From the NCBI RefSeq assembly GCF_025399795.1, contig NZ_JAODTZ010000025.1, positions 80,436 through 144,435 on the forward strand: a stretch of 64,000 nt of DNA, read 5' to 3'. The notes under the pieces are model-generated. The model worked only from the letters and a program-made list of their open reading frames with translations. It ran no database searches and was not told the DNA's origin. A program made the position numbers and the translations under genes. Of the stretch, positions 40,279 through 49,243 are shown piece after piece. The stretch's first letter is position 1; each line of letters begins with the position of its first letter. Source of the stretch: Streptomyces rhizosphaerihabitans (GTDB lineage Bacteria; Actinomycetota; Actinomycetes; Streptomycetales; Streptomycetaceae).

Positions 40279-41307
40279 TCAGTGCTGGGCCGGAACCGCT
40301 CGGACGATCGGCTCCGCCGCCTGGAGAAGCATCGGGGAGGCCAGGTCCACGAGGTCGTACAGAACGGACAAATAGGCCGTGTCGCCGCCGAGTTCGCGCA
40401 GGAGGCGGTGAGCCCTGTCGCGGAAGACGCTGATGTCCTGTTCGTACCGACGCAGCACGTCCGGCGCGAGAAGGACGGCCGTGAGCGCCGCGCAGGCGTC
40501 GGGCGAGCGGCGTGCGGCGGCGTGCAGTTCCAGGGCGCGGCCCACCGAATCGGGGGCCGCGTTCTCCAAGGCGCACGCCAGCAGATACGTCACCGTGCCG
40601 TTCGCGAGGTCTTCGTTGCGGCCGGTCAGGATGTCCTGCTGATCGTTGAACAGCTGCCACAGGATGCCGAAGACGTTGCCGAACTCCCGCCAGAGTTCCA
40701 CTCTTTCGACCGCACGGCCCGCCAGTTGCGCGGCCATGGCCGTGACCATGCTGAACGGCGCGCCGGACTTCCCGAGATACGCGGTGACCACGGCGTCGCG
40801 CGTGGCCGCGCCAACGTCCGCGCGAAGGTCCCTCAACTGCCCCTCGGTCGCGGTGATCCAGCACCTCACGATCTCGGCCGACAGTGGTACGCGCGCCTTT
40901 TCGGGGATCCGGGGCGACTGAACGACGAGCAGGGGGAGCGGAATTCCGCTGACGACCGTGGCGAGCAGCGCCTCGCTCTCGCCGAGACCACCGGCGGCGA
41001 AGACGGCCTGGCCGTCGGCGAGGTCGTCCAGGTAGCACGCCGAGGTCCACCACAGTTCATGGACGACGGCCAGCGGAACAGCCGGTCCGGGCTCCCCCGT
41101 CTCCACGGCGTGGACGATCACCGGCAGTACGGACAGGGGATAGGCGAACGTCCGGTGTTCCAGGAGTTCGGCGACCGACGCCCGGACCGAGGCGGCCGAT
41201 GGCCCCAGCAGATCCAGTGCGGAATTCCGCTCCGCCTCGATGTCCGCGGACATCTCCCGATGCAGATCCATGTACGACTTCGTCCGCACGCAGTCCACCC
41301 CCACCAC
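40279..41307 (-). CDS. Polyprenyl-synthase-like isoprenoid enzyme (class I fold)
   Basis: A 342-aa all-helical protein with both aspartate-rich motifs of trans-prenyl transferases: the first in ACYLDDLADGQAVF (D-D-L-A-D, ~residue 93) and the second, altered one in LFNDQQDILTGRNEDLANGT (N-D-Q-Q-D). Prenyl diphosphate binding is likely; the changed second motif and overall divergence resemble ComQ-type or terpene-modifying members rather than housekeeping synthases. GTG 41307 or ATG 41271 may be the start; neither has a strong site. It is divergent from the glycosyltransferase gene. Confidence 0.78.
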   Translation of the reverse strand: MVGVDCVRTKSYMDLHREMSADIEAERNSALDLLGPSAASVRASVAELLEHRTFAYPLSVLPVIVHAVETGEPGPAVPLAVVHELWWTSACYLDDLADGQAVFAAGGLGESEALLATVVSGIPLPLLVVQSPRIPEKARVPLSAEIVRCWITATEGQLRDLRADVGAATRDAVVTAYLGKSGAPFSMVTAMAAQLAGRAVERVELWREFGNVFGILWQLFNDQQDILTGRNEDLANGTVTYLLACALENAAPDSVGRALELHAAARRSPDACAALTAVLLAPDVLRRYEQDISVFRDRAHRLLRELGGDTAYLSVLYDLVDLASPMLLQAAEPIVRAVPAQH

Positions 41308-41450
41308 CGAATTAATCGAGCACCGATTCGATCATTCGCCATGATGGCGAGCTAGAGCAACATTGCGCCAAGGCCTGTTCCTTACGGGCCCCGTCCTGCG
41401 CTCCGTGAAGCGACGGACCGCCGGCTGCGAACCCCGCCATACTGACCGTC

Positions 41451-42704
41451 GTGCGAGTAGCGATCATGACCGCGGGTTCACGGGGCGATGTGGCGCCGTT
41501 CACCGGACTCGGGCACGGCCTGGTGCGGGCCGGGCACGAGGTCACCCTGGTGACGCACGGGTGCTTCGCGGACCTGGTGTCGGATTCGGGGGTGGGCTTC
41601 CACGCACTGCCCGTCGATCCGCGGGCCGAACTGGAGTCCGTGCGCGGACAGCGGCTGCATCGCAGCACCACCGGAGCCGGAAAGATCGTCCGGCTCGTCG
41701 AGATGGCCCGGTCGGTCGTAGGGCGGCTGGCCGACGACATGATCGCGGCGGCCCGCTCCAGCGACGTACTCCTGCTGTCCGGTTCACTGGGACCTCTCGG
41801 GTACGCCGTCGCGGAGGGGCTGGCCCTGCCCAGCATGGGAGTGCATCTCCAACCGCTCTCCCCCACAAGGGAGTTCGCCCCTCCGGTGGCCGGTGTCCGC
41901 TCGTGGGGGCCCACCATGAACCGGGCGGCCGGGTACGCCGTCAACCTGGCCCTCGAGCGGGTCTTCGCCGAGACCGTGCGGAACGTGCGCATGCGGCTCG
42001 GCCTTCCGCCCGTCGGCCCCGTCGCGGCCCACCGCGCCCGCGAGCGGCAGGCGTGGCCGGTGCACCACGGGTTCAGCCCTCTGGTGGTGCGCCGGCCGCC
42101 GGACTGGCGGCGCGGGCTCGACGTGTCCGGGTACTGGTGGCCCTACGACGGCGAGGACGCCCGGCTCCCCTCCACGCTGCGGGACTTCCTGGACGCGGGC
42201 CCCGCTCCGGTCTTCGTGGGCCTGGGCAGCGCCACCGTCCCCGATCCCGAGCGGCTGAGCACCGAGGTGGTGCGCGCCCTGCGGGCCGCCGGGCTGCGCG
42301 GTGTGATCCAGCGGGGGTGGGGTGAGCTGCGCGCCACCGGCGACGACATGTTCACGGTCGGAGAGGTGCCGCACTCCCTCCTGTTCCCCCGGATGGCCGC
42401 GGTGGTGCATCACGCCGGGGCCGGTACGACAGCGGCGGGGCTGCGGGCCGGGGTCCCCGCGGTACCCGTGCCGATCCAGTTCGACGAGGGGTTCTGGGCC
42501 GCCCGGCTCGTCGCACTCGGCGTGTCGCCCGGCGCCCTGTCGCTGCGGGGGCTGCGCGCCGAACGGCTGACGGCGGCTCTGGTCCGGGCGGCCACGGAAC
42601 CCTCGTACCGACGGCGCGCGCAAGACCTGGCGGAGCGCCTTCGCGCCGAGGACGGGGTGGCACCGGTCGCGGAGGCGCTCGACCGGCTCGGGCGGCTCGG
42701 CTGA
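41451..42704 (+). CDS. Sterol/lipid-type glycosyltransferase (GT1 family)
   Basis: A 417-aa GT-B glycosyltransferase. N-terminal acceptor domain begins MRVAIMTAGSRGDVAPFTGLG, matching UGT80-like enzymes; the donor site is VVHHAGAGTTAAGLRAGVPAVPVPIQFDEGFWAARLVALGVSPG. Such enzymes transfer a sugar to sterols, hopanoids or macrolide-like lipids. Next to the divergent prenyl-synthase-like gene it suggests glycosylation of an isoprenoid. The GTG start has a weak site. Cytosolic or membrane-associated. Confidence 0.88.
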   Translation: MRVAIMTAGSRGDVAPFTGLGHGLVRAGHEVTLVTHGCFADLVSDSGVGFHALPVDPRAELESVRGQRLHRSTTGAGKIVRLVEMARSVVGRLADDMIAAARSSDVLLLSGSLGPLGYAVAEGLALPSMGVHLQPLSPTREFAPPVAGVRSWGPTMNRAAGYAVNLALERVFAETVRNVRMRLGLPPVGPVAAHRARERQAWPVHHGFSPLVVRRPPDWRRGLDVSGYWWPYDGEDARLPSTLRDFLDAGPAPVFVGLGSATVPDPERLSTEVVRALRAAGLRGVIQRGWGELRATGDDMFTVGEVPHSLLFPRMAAVVHHAGAGTTAAGLRAGVPAVPVPIQFDEGFWAARLVALGVSPGALSLRGLRAERLTAALVRAATEPSYRRRAQDLAERLRAEDGVAPVAEALDRLGRLG

Positions 42705-43040
42705 CTCGCGGGCAGCTCCGGCAGCTCGGCTGACTCGCGGGCAGCTCCGGCGGCTCCGGCGGGCTCGGCTGACTCGAAAGCCGGCGTGGACGCACCCCTC
42801 GCCGTCTCGGGGGCGGCTCCGGCGGCTCGGCTGACTCGCGGGCAGCTCCGGCAGTTCCGGCGGGCTCGGCTGACTCGAAAGCCGGCGTGGGCGCACCCCT
42901 CGCCGTTTCGCGTCCGCCGCCTGCGGACCCGTCGGCACCTCCGCTCACGAGCTGGTGGCGATACCTGCCCAAGGGCCCATACCCGGCTCCGCTCACGGGC
43001 TCCCGGCCATGCCTCCCGCGGACGCGCGGCCACCTTTCGT
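42705..43040. other. Repeat-filled intergenic region
   Basis: 336 nt between convergent genes, mostly the 88-bp duplication at 42722-42910. The open frames across it are repeat products without ribosome sites and are not called. Confidence 0.5.
42722..42910. repeat. 88-bp direct duplication with 101-bp period
   Basis: Copies 42722-42809 and 42823-42910 are nearly identical (four differences seen), each made of shorter GCTCGGCTGACTCG and GGCAGCTCCGGC units. One further short unit begins upstream at ~42694. Confidence 0.88.
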
Positions 43041-43712
43041 TCACGGGCCCGCGGCCCCCTTTGCGCCCCAGCCGGCGGGGCGCAGGATCCCGAGCAACTG
43101 GCGGACCAGTTCCTCCACGACCTCGTCCAGGGACGCGTCCACCCATCCGGCGTTCCAGTCGTGCAGCAGGCCGTTCACGCTGCCGATGAAGGCGGTCGCG
43201 GCCAGGCGGTAGTCGCGCGGCGCCGCCTCGCCACGGGCGACGGCGGTCGCCGCCTCGCCGCAGATGAACTCCACCCAGCGGGCCCGGCGGGCGAGCCGCT
43301 GGTCCTCGATCCGGGGGCTCACGCCGATGATCTCCACGAAGGTGATGCGGATGCGGCGGGGATCGCTCGTCACGTTCGCCGCGTAGGCGTGGAAGAGGGC
43401 GGTGACGCGCTCGGGCAGCGGCAGGTCGCGGGCCTCGGCGAGCGCGGCCAGGGCGGCCTCCTCGGCCCAGTCGTTGACCTGGAGATGGAGGGCGGCCAGT
43501 ACGTCTTCGAGGCCCCGGAACGCCTCGTAGAACTGGCGCGTGGACAATCCCGCCGCCTCACTGAGGGCCGCCACGGTCGTGGACCGGTACCCGGGTCCGT
43601 CGCCGAACAGCTGGAGCCCGGCGTCGAGGAAGCGGCGGCGGCGCTCCGCCTGCCGTTCCTCGGCCGTTCTGCCGCCGTATCGGCCGGTGGGCTGTCTGAG
43701 CCTGCCCGCCAC
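43041..43712 (-). CDS. TetR-family transcriptional regulator
   Basis: A 223-aa regulator: HTH near residues 40-70 (STTVAALSEAAGLSTRQFYEAFRG), then a helical ligand domain including TALFHAYAANVTSDPRRIRITFVEIIGVSP. GTG 43712 is selected because GGGAGGAA is 5 nt upstream; an upstream ATG at 43949 would lie in a non-coding part. It is divergent from the beta-propeller gene with an operator-like TTACT-n4-AGTAA between them, so that gene is the probable target. Confidence 0.87.
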   Translation of the reverse strand: MAGRLRQPTGRYGGRTAEERQAERRRRFLDAGLQLFGDGPGYRSTTVAALSEAAGLSTRQFYEAFRGLEDVLAALHLQVNDWAEEAALAALAEARDLPLPERVTALFHAYAANVTSDPRRIRITFVEIIGVSPRIEDQRLARRARWVEFICGEAATAVARGEAAPRDYRLAATAFIGSVNGLLHDWNAGWVDASLDEVVEELVRQLLGILRPAGWGAKGAAGP

Positions 43713-43803
43713 GCGTTCCTCCCTCGGCGCCGACACGAACCAGCGTTCGCCCCTTCGACGATTTTGTCGTGTACCGCCCCTTGTGGAGAGGCTCCCCCAG
43801 TCC

Positions 43804-43817
43804 TTACTTTCCAGTAA
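43804..43817. promoter_or_regulatory. TetR-type operator TTACTTTCCAGTAA
   Basis: Inverted half-sites TTACT and AGTAA around a 4-nt centre, extended by C/G to 16 bp (43803-43818). It lies between the divergent TetR and beta-propeller genes. Confidence 0.7.
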
Positions 43818-43966
43818 GCACACTTTGAAAGCGGGCATGTTCAGATTTCCTCTTGTCATGCTCTCGACATTCATGCTCTCGGCATGCACAGCAGGCCCCC
43901 GTTCACCGCACGCTCCCGGTTCACCGTGCCCGTCACCCGCACTCCCCACTACGACAGGGACCCTCC

Positions 43967-45226
43967 ATGTCCGTCCTCAGAGCCAGACACCTCTGTTCTC
44001 TCGCCGCGGCCCTCACGCTCACCCTCGGCGCCACGGCGACCGCCGCGACCGCCGCCGGCGCGCAGGCCTCCGCCACCGATCTGCGCGAGGTGATGTTCGT
44101 CGGCAACAACTGGGAAGGCACCGCGGACGTCATCCGGTCCACCGGTGACTTCGCGAAGGTCGGCCGGATCAACGTCATCCCGGACAAGAACGAGCGGCTC
44201 GCGGCGATCAACGCCGATCCCATCAAGTGGGCCTACTTCATGGGAATTCGAAGCGGTGTCGGCGAGGGACACGACCAGTTCGTCGACGACATGTACTCCA
44301 CGCCCGACGGCAGGTCGGTAGTGGTCTCACGCCCGAGTTTCGCCGACGTCGTCTCGATCGACCTCGCCACCGGACGGATCAACTGGCGTTTTCCCGTGGC
44401 GGGTTACCGCTCGGACCACATGGCCGTGTCCCCCGACGGCACCCGGGTCGCGGTCTCGGCCTCGACCGCGAACACCGTGCACGTTCTCGACATCACGACC
44501 GGCCGGCAGCTCGGTTCCTTCGGCACCGGCGACAAGCCGCACGAGAACATCTTCACCCACGACGGCAAGTACATCTGGAACATGGCCATCGGTGATGTCA
44601 CCACCGCTCTCGACGACCCCTGGCTGGACTGGACCAAGGGCGACCGGAAGATCACCGTCGTCGACGCGACCACCTACAAGCAGGTCAAGGTGATCGACAT
44701 GCGCCAGCGCCTCGACGCGATCGGCCTCACGGACTTCTCCGACGCCGTCCGCCCGGCCGTCTTCTCGCCGGACGAGTCCAAGCTGTACTTCCAGGTGTCG
44801 TTCTTCAACGGTTTCCTGGAGTACGACGTCGCCACCGACCGGATCACCCGGGTCAAGACCCTTCCGAAGAACCCCGCCACCAGCAGCGACCGCACGACCT
44901 GGGTCAACGACTCGCGCCACCACGGCATTTCGATGAACCCGTCGGGAACCAAGCTGTGCGTGGCGGGGACGATGGACGACTACGCGACCGTCGTCGACCG
45001 CGCGAGCCTCCAGGAAGGCCCGCTGGTCCCCGCCTCCAAGCCGTACTGGGCGACCGTGAGCGGTGACGGCAAGGACTGTGTCGTCTCCGAGAGCGGCGCC
45101 GACCAGGTAACCGCCATCGACTTCGCCACCGGGCAGAAGACGGTGTCGGTGCCGGTCGGCGACCACCCCCAGCGGGTTCGCCTCGGCCATGTGGAGGCGA
45201 ACTGGAGCGGCCCGTCCGGTAGCTGA
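43967..45226 (+). CDS. Secreted YncE-like beta-propeller protein
   Basis: A 419-aa exported protein: signal peptide (LAAALTLTLGATATAATAAGAQA) followed by a seven-bladed-type propeller with repeats such as SIDLATGRINWRFPVAGYRSDHMAVSPDGTRVAVSASTANTVHVLDITTGRQ and ISMNPSGTKLCVAGTMDDYATVVD. Propellers of this type bind cofactors, metals or polymers. ATG 43967 follows AGGGA at a good distance. Converges on the GH5 gene with 7 nt between. Confidence 0.88.
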   Translation: MSVLRARHLCSLAAALTLTLGATATAATAAGAQASATDLREVMFVGNNWEGTADVIRSTGDFAKVGRINVIPDKNERLAAINADPIKWAYFMGIRSGVGEGHDQFVDDMYSTPDGRSVVVSRPSFADVVSIDLATGRINWRFPVAGYRSDHMAVSPDGTRVAVSASTANTVHVLDITTGRQLGSFGTGDKPHENIFTHDGKYIWNMAIGDVTTALDDPWLDWTKGDRKITVVDATTYKQVKVIDMRQRLDAIGLTDFSDAVRPAVFSPDESKLYFQVSFFNGFLEYDVATDRITRVKTLPKNPATSSDRTTWVNDSRHHGISMNPSGTKLCVAGTMDDYATVVDRASLQEGPLVPASKPYWATVSGDGKDCVVSESGADQVTAIDFATGQKTVSVPVGDHPQRVRLGHVEANWSGPSGS

Positions 45227-45233
45227 CCGGTGC

Positions 45234-47102
45234 TCAGCCGAATCGCGTGGCGGCCCAGGCGGCCAGTTCGGTGCGGGCCCCGTTCAGCAGGGCGGAGGAC
45301 GGAGCGCTCGCCCCGTTCGTGACCAGCGCGTAGTGCAGGGTTCCCGAGCCGGGTGCGGTGAGCAGGAGGCGTCGGCTTCCGGTGCCGCCCGGCTCGGGGG
45401 CAACGGCGACAGGTGCCGTCGAGGTGTAGGCGGGCGGGGAGAGCATCGCTCCGAGGTCGGACACCACCGTCGTGGCCGCGGCCGGGAAGGACGCCGGCAG
45501 ATGGAGTTCCGTCGGGGCGGTCCCGCCGTCGGAGCGCCAGACGAGCAGGCCGTACTGCCCCGCTCCCACCAGCTGGGAGACCTGCGGCAGGGTCGAGGGC
45601 ACCGGGTTCCAGGTCAGCGTGGTGGAACCGTCGCGGGAGCGGTCCTCGTAGGTGAAGGCGAGGGTGGAACCCGCGGTGGCACCGGGGTAGAGGCGGTCGA
45701 GGAGCCGGGCGTCCTGGCGCAGCACGGCGGTGCCCGAGTCGTCGAGGCGGACGGCGGAGAGGTCTTCGTCGTTCCAGGCGTCGCCCGAGGTCAGGACCTT
45801 GTCGGGGTTGTCGTTCATCAGCTCGTGGTGACGGCCGCTGTAGATGTCCCACTGCCATTGGGTACCCGACAGCACCGGTCCCGAAGAAGCCGTTCCGGTC
45901 CACCAACCGGAGCCGGGGAAGCGGGAGTCGAGGGCCTGGTACATCGCCTTGTCGACGGTCGGGGCCTTGTCCGAGACCGTGCCCGAGAGCGGGTGGCCGA
46001 ACTCGCTGACGACCGCGGTCGTCCCGGCGGCCGAGGCCCGGTCCCGGACCGCGGCGAAGTCGGTGGCGTACTGGCCGTCGCCCGCCTTGCCCCACATGAG
46101 GATGCCCGAGATGGCCTTCTGGTCGTAGAAGTGGGTGTTGAACACGTAGCGCGGGCCGAGTGTGCCCGCGTCCAGCAGGCCGCCCTCCTGCTTCTGGGAG
46201 CTGATGTTGGAGTTCCAGAAGAGGTTCGGCTCCACGAAGGCGGGCTTGTCCTGCCAGCCGGCCGCGTCCATGCGGGCCCGGAACTTCCCGTAGAACGGCC
46301 AGAGCAGGTCGCGTTCCCAGGTGCGGCTCGTCTGGCCCGAGTCGTAGGTGCCCGCATAGGGCTCGTTGAACGGGTCGAAGCCGGCGAGGCCCGCGAACTC
46401 GGCGCTGGTGAGGTGCTGTCGGACGTACGTCATGGTGGCCTGGGCCGTGGTGAGGAAGGCGTCCTGGACCCCGTAGGAGTTGTGCCAGAAGTCGTACTGC
46501 GCCGCCTTGACGGCACTGTTCTGGGTGATGTTCTGGCCCCAGAAGAGGCAGATGCCGCAGGACTCCTGAGGGTAACCGCCGGCGGTCACCGCCCACTTGG
46601 GGGCTCCGTCGCCGGAGTACCAGCTGCCCGTGTTGAAGAGGTAGCGGGAGTAGAGGTCCTGGTGGAAGTCGGGGAAGACACGGATTCCCGCGTCGAGGAA
46701 GACGCGCATCTGGTCGGTGGCCGCGGCGAGATAGGCGCTGTCGACCTGACCGCGGGCGGGTTCGGCGTGCGCCCAGGAGAGCAGGAAGCGCACGGAGTTG
46801 CCGCCGCCGAGGGCGCGCAGCGCCGTCGCGGACTTCGCCGCGTCGGCGACCGAGGCGAAGGGGAGTCCGCTGTGCTCCTCCAGCTTGGTCTCGCCGGAGA
46901 CGTTGTAGCCGCGCAGTACGACCTCACGGCCGAGGCCGTCGGTGAAGCGGCCGTTCGTGACCGTGAGGGTGGCGGCGGCGGGCTGGTCGAACCAGAGGGA
47001 GTCGGGGAGTCCGTCCGCGGCGGCGGGCCGGGCGCCCGCCGCCGTGAGGAAACCGGTGAGGAGTACGAGGACGCCGAGCAGACGCGCACGTAACTTCGAC
47101 AT
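45234..47102 (-). CDS. Glycoside hydrolase family 5, endoglycoceramidase-like
   Basis: A 622-aa exported enzyme: signal peptide (LLGVLVLLTGFLTAAGARPAAA), then a GH5 (beta/alpha)8 domain. The catalytic acid is in AGFDPFNEPYAGTYDSG and the nucleophile in VVSEFGHPLSG; RGYNVSGETKLEEHSG and DFHQDLYSRYLFNT are conserved. The length and C-terminal beta-sandwich (TLAFTYEDRSRDGSTTLTWNP) match endoglycoceramidases or beta-primeverosidase-type GH5 enzymes. It releases oligosaccharide from glycolipids or plant glycosides. Upstream there is an ACTCATGAGT palindrome at 47147. Confidence 0.86.
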   Translation of the reverse strand: MSKLRARLLGVLVLLTGFLTAAGARPAAADGLPDSLWFDQPAAATLTVTNGRFTDGLGREVVLRGYNVSGETKLEEHSGLPFASVADAAKSATALRALGGGNSVRFLLSWAHAEPARGQVDSAYLAAATDQMRVFLDAGIRVFPDFHQDLYSRYLFNTGSWYSGDGAPKWAVTAGGYPQESCGICLFWGQNITQNSAVKAAQYDFWHNSYGVQDAFLTTAQATMTYVRQHLTSAEFAGLAGFDPFNEPYAGTYDSGQTSRTWERDLLWPFYGKFRARMDAAGWQDKPAFVEPNLFWNSNISSQKQEGGLLDAGTLGPRYVFNTHFYDQKAISGILMWGKAGDGQYATDFAAVRDRASAAGTTAVVSEFGHPLSGTVSDKAPTVDKAMYQALDSRFPGSGWWTGTASSGPVLSGTQWQWDIYSGRHHELMNDNPDKVLTSGDAWNDEDLSAVRLDDSGTAVLRQDARLLDRLYPGATAGSTLAFTYEDRSRDGSTTLTWNPVPSTLPQVSQLVGAGQYGLLVWRSDGGTAPTELHLPASFPAAATTVVSDLGAMLSPPAYTSTAPVAVAPEPGGTGSRRLLLTAPGSGTLHYALVTNGASAPSSALLNGARTELAAWAATRFG

Positions 47103-47169
47103 GTCCACAACATTCCCGCCGGTACCGGGAGGCGTCAACACCTCTGACTCATGAGTAAGTTTCTCGTTT

Positions 47170-47240
47170 CACCCGCCTCTTCGCGCGGCGCTTCGGCCAC
47201 CCCTTCGCGCGGCGTTTCGCCCGCCTCTTCGCGCGGGGGC
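47170..47240. repeat. Imperfect repeats of CTCTTCGCGCGG
   Basis: Three short near-copies of CYCTTCGCGCGGCG spaced ~24 bp, just downstream of the Otr(A)-like gene. They are partly self-complementary and could help to end its transcription. Confidence 0.4.
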
Positions 47241-47257
47241 GGTACACGGAGGGCGGC

Positions 47258-49243
47258 TCACACGCCGACCCGGCGCGTCAGGTTCAGCAGGTACTCCTTG
47301 CGGTCCAGCGGGTTCAGATCGGTCCGGGGACGGTCCGGGACCGCGCCGTGCGCCACGGGCGCGTAGTGGTCGAAGGCGCACTCCAGCTCGCCCTCTCCCC
47401 GCGTCAGCGCCGGTAGCTGCTGCTCCAGTTCATGCGCCCGCACCACCGGGAGAACACCCTCCAGCACACACGAGGAACCGTGCAGCCGTGTGGTCCCCGG
47501 TACGGCTCGTTGTCTGGCCAGCACCGGCAGCACGGCGCCGAGCGTGTCCGCCGGAGCCTCCAGCCGGAAGTGGTACATCGGCTCGTACACCTGGCTGCCG
47601 GCCGCGCGCAGCGCGTCCATCAGCACCAGCGGGGTCAGGCCCCGGAAGTCGGCACCCGTGCTGGACATGCTCTTGTCGAATCCCTGGTGGGCATGGCTCT
47701 GGCGCGGCGAGTAGCCCGCATGCGTCATCGTGACGGTGCAGTCGGTGACCTGCCAGCCGTGCACACCCTGCCCCAGCGTCTCCTTGACGGTGTCCTCGAC
47801 CGCCTTGAAGAACGCGTACGGCATCGATCCGAGTTCGACCTCCAGCCGGAAGTCCACGCCAGAACCGATCGGCGCAGGCTCGACGCGCAGTCCGACGGTC
47901 GCGAGGAACGGGTTCTGGTCCTTCTTGTTGAACTCGACCGACGCGCCGGTACCGAGGGGCCGTTCGACGCAGAGCGGTGTCGTCTCGCGGAACAGGACGT
48001 CGATGCCGAACTCGTCCGCCAGGGTCGCCTGGAGGACTTCCTTCTGCACCTCGCCGTAGAGCGACACGGAGATCTCGCCCCGCAGGTCGTCGTGGCGGAG
48101 ATTGATCAGCGGGTCCTGCTCGGCGAGTTGGGTCAGCGCGAGATGCAACGCGCCCTTGTCGGCCGGGCGGCCGGGAGAGACGACGGTTTCGAGGGTCGGC
48201 GGGGCGAAGTGGTGTCCGGCCGCCGGCGACGGTCGCGGTTCGCCGATGGTGTCACCGATCCGGATCGCGCCGAGTCCCCACAGTTTGCCGATGCGTCCCG
48301 CGCTCACGCACGCCTCACGGACCGCCGAGCCCTGGTCGAAGACACTGATCGCGGTGACCTTCCCCTCCTCGCCGTCCCGCAGGGCGAGCCGGTCGCGGGT
48401 CCGCAGGGTCCCCGAGAACATCCGCGCGTACGCGATCTTCTCCCCGGCCGCTCCCCGCTCGACCTTGAAGACGGTGCCCGACACCGGTCCGTCGGTGTCC
48501 GCCTTCGCCCCGGGCAGCAACTCCCGGATCCCGGAGATCAGTTCGTCCACGCCCGCGCCGGTCATGGCCGATCCGAAGAACACGGGGTGCACGAGGGCAC
48601 GCCCGGTCTGCGCGACGAGAGCGGCGCGCAGGTGGTCGTACGACACCCTGTCCTCGACGTACGCCGCCAGCAGCTCCTCGTCGTGCTCGGCGAGCGGATC
48701 GAGGAGGTGCGGCCGCAGCCGGGCAGCGGGATAGGGGGTGAAGTACGCGGTACGCGTGCCCGGTTCGCCGACCTCGCCCATCGGGACGATCGCCGGGGTG
48801 AGCCGCTCGGAGATCTTCTCCAGGACCTCGTCGTGACGCGCCCCGCGGCGGTCGATCTTGTTCACGAAGATCAGCGTGGGGATGCGCAGCCGCTGGAGTG
48901 TCCGCATCAGTACGCGTGTCTGCGCCTGCACGCCCTCCACGGCCGAGACGACGAGGACGGCGCCGTCGAGCACGCCGAGGACCCGTTCCACCTCGGCGAT
49001 GAAGTCCGGGTGTCCGGGGGTGTCGATCAGATTGACGGTGAGGTCGTCGATCGCGAAGGAGACGACGGCGGATTTGATCGTGATGCCGCGCTGCCGCTCC
49101 AGCGCGAGGAAATCGGTCCGGGTGCTTCCGTCGTCGACGCTGCCGATCTCGTCGATGACCCCGACCGTGTGCAGCAGCCGCTCGGTCAGGCTTGTCTTAC
49201 CGGCGTCTACGTGCGCCAGAATTCCCAGGTTGAGCATATGCAC
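47258..49243 (-). CDS. otr(A)-like: Otr(A)-type ribosomal protection protein (tetracycline resistance)
   Basis: A 661-aa translational GTPase of the TetM/Otr(A) group. G-domain motifs are AHVDAGKTS, RGIT, DTPGH and NKID. The later domains hold the EF-G-like fold with ALADEFGIDVLFRETTPLCVERP and the C-terminal QGVHGWQVTDCTVTMTHAGYSP. These proteins release tetracycline from the ribosome. The GTG start at 49243 makes the N-terminus MHMLNLGILAHVDAG, aligning with Otr(A). No oxytetracycline biosynthesis genes are present, so it may be self-standing or serve a ribosome-rescue role. An upstream leader ORF overlaps the start. Confidence 0.92.
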   Translation of the reverse strand: MHMLNLGILAHVDAGKTSLTERLLHTVGVIDEIGSVDDGSTRTDFLALERQRGITIKSAVVSFAIDDLTVNLIDTPGHPDFIAEVERVLGVLDGAVLVVSAVEGVQAQTRVLMRTLQRLRIPTLIFVNKIDRRGARHDEVLEKISERLTPAIVPMGEVGEPGTRTAYFTPYPAARLRPHLLDPLAEHDEELLAAYVEDRVSYDHLRAALVAQTGRALVHPVFFGSAMTGAGVDELISGIRELLPGAKADTDGPVSGTVFKVERGAAGEKIAYARMFSGTLRTRDRLALRDGEEGKVTAISVFDQGSAVREACVSAGRIGKLWGLGAIRIGDTIGEPRPSPAAGHHFAPPTLETVVSPGRPADKGALHLALTQLAEQDPLINLRHDDLRGEISVSLYGEVQKEVLQATLADEFGIDVLFRETTPLCVERPLGTGASVEFNKKDQNPFLATVGLRVEPAPIGSGVDFRLEVELGSMPYAFFKAVEDTVKETLGQGVHGWQVTDCTVTMTHAGYSPRQSHAHQGFDKSMSSTGADFRGLTPLVLMDALRAAGSQVYEPMYHFRLEAPADTLGAVLPVLARQRAVPGTTRLHGSSCVLEGVLPVVRAHELEQQLPALTRGEGELECAFDHYAPVAHGAVPDRPRTDLNPLDRKEYLLNLTRRVGV

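Noticed and set aside
42352..43146. Minus-strand open frame through the duplication, rich in Ala/Ser/Glu/Pro repeats
   Set aside because: The repeats are translations of the 88-bp duplication and overlap the real glycosyltransferase and TetR genes.
45189..47093. 634-codon plus-strand frame opposite the GH5 gene
   Set aside because: Gly/Arg/Val-rich antisense of the GH5 gene, without motifs.
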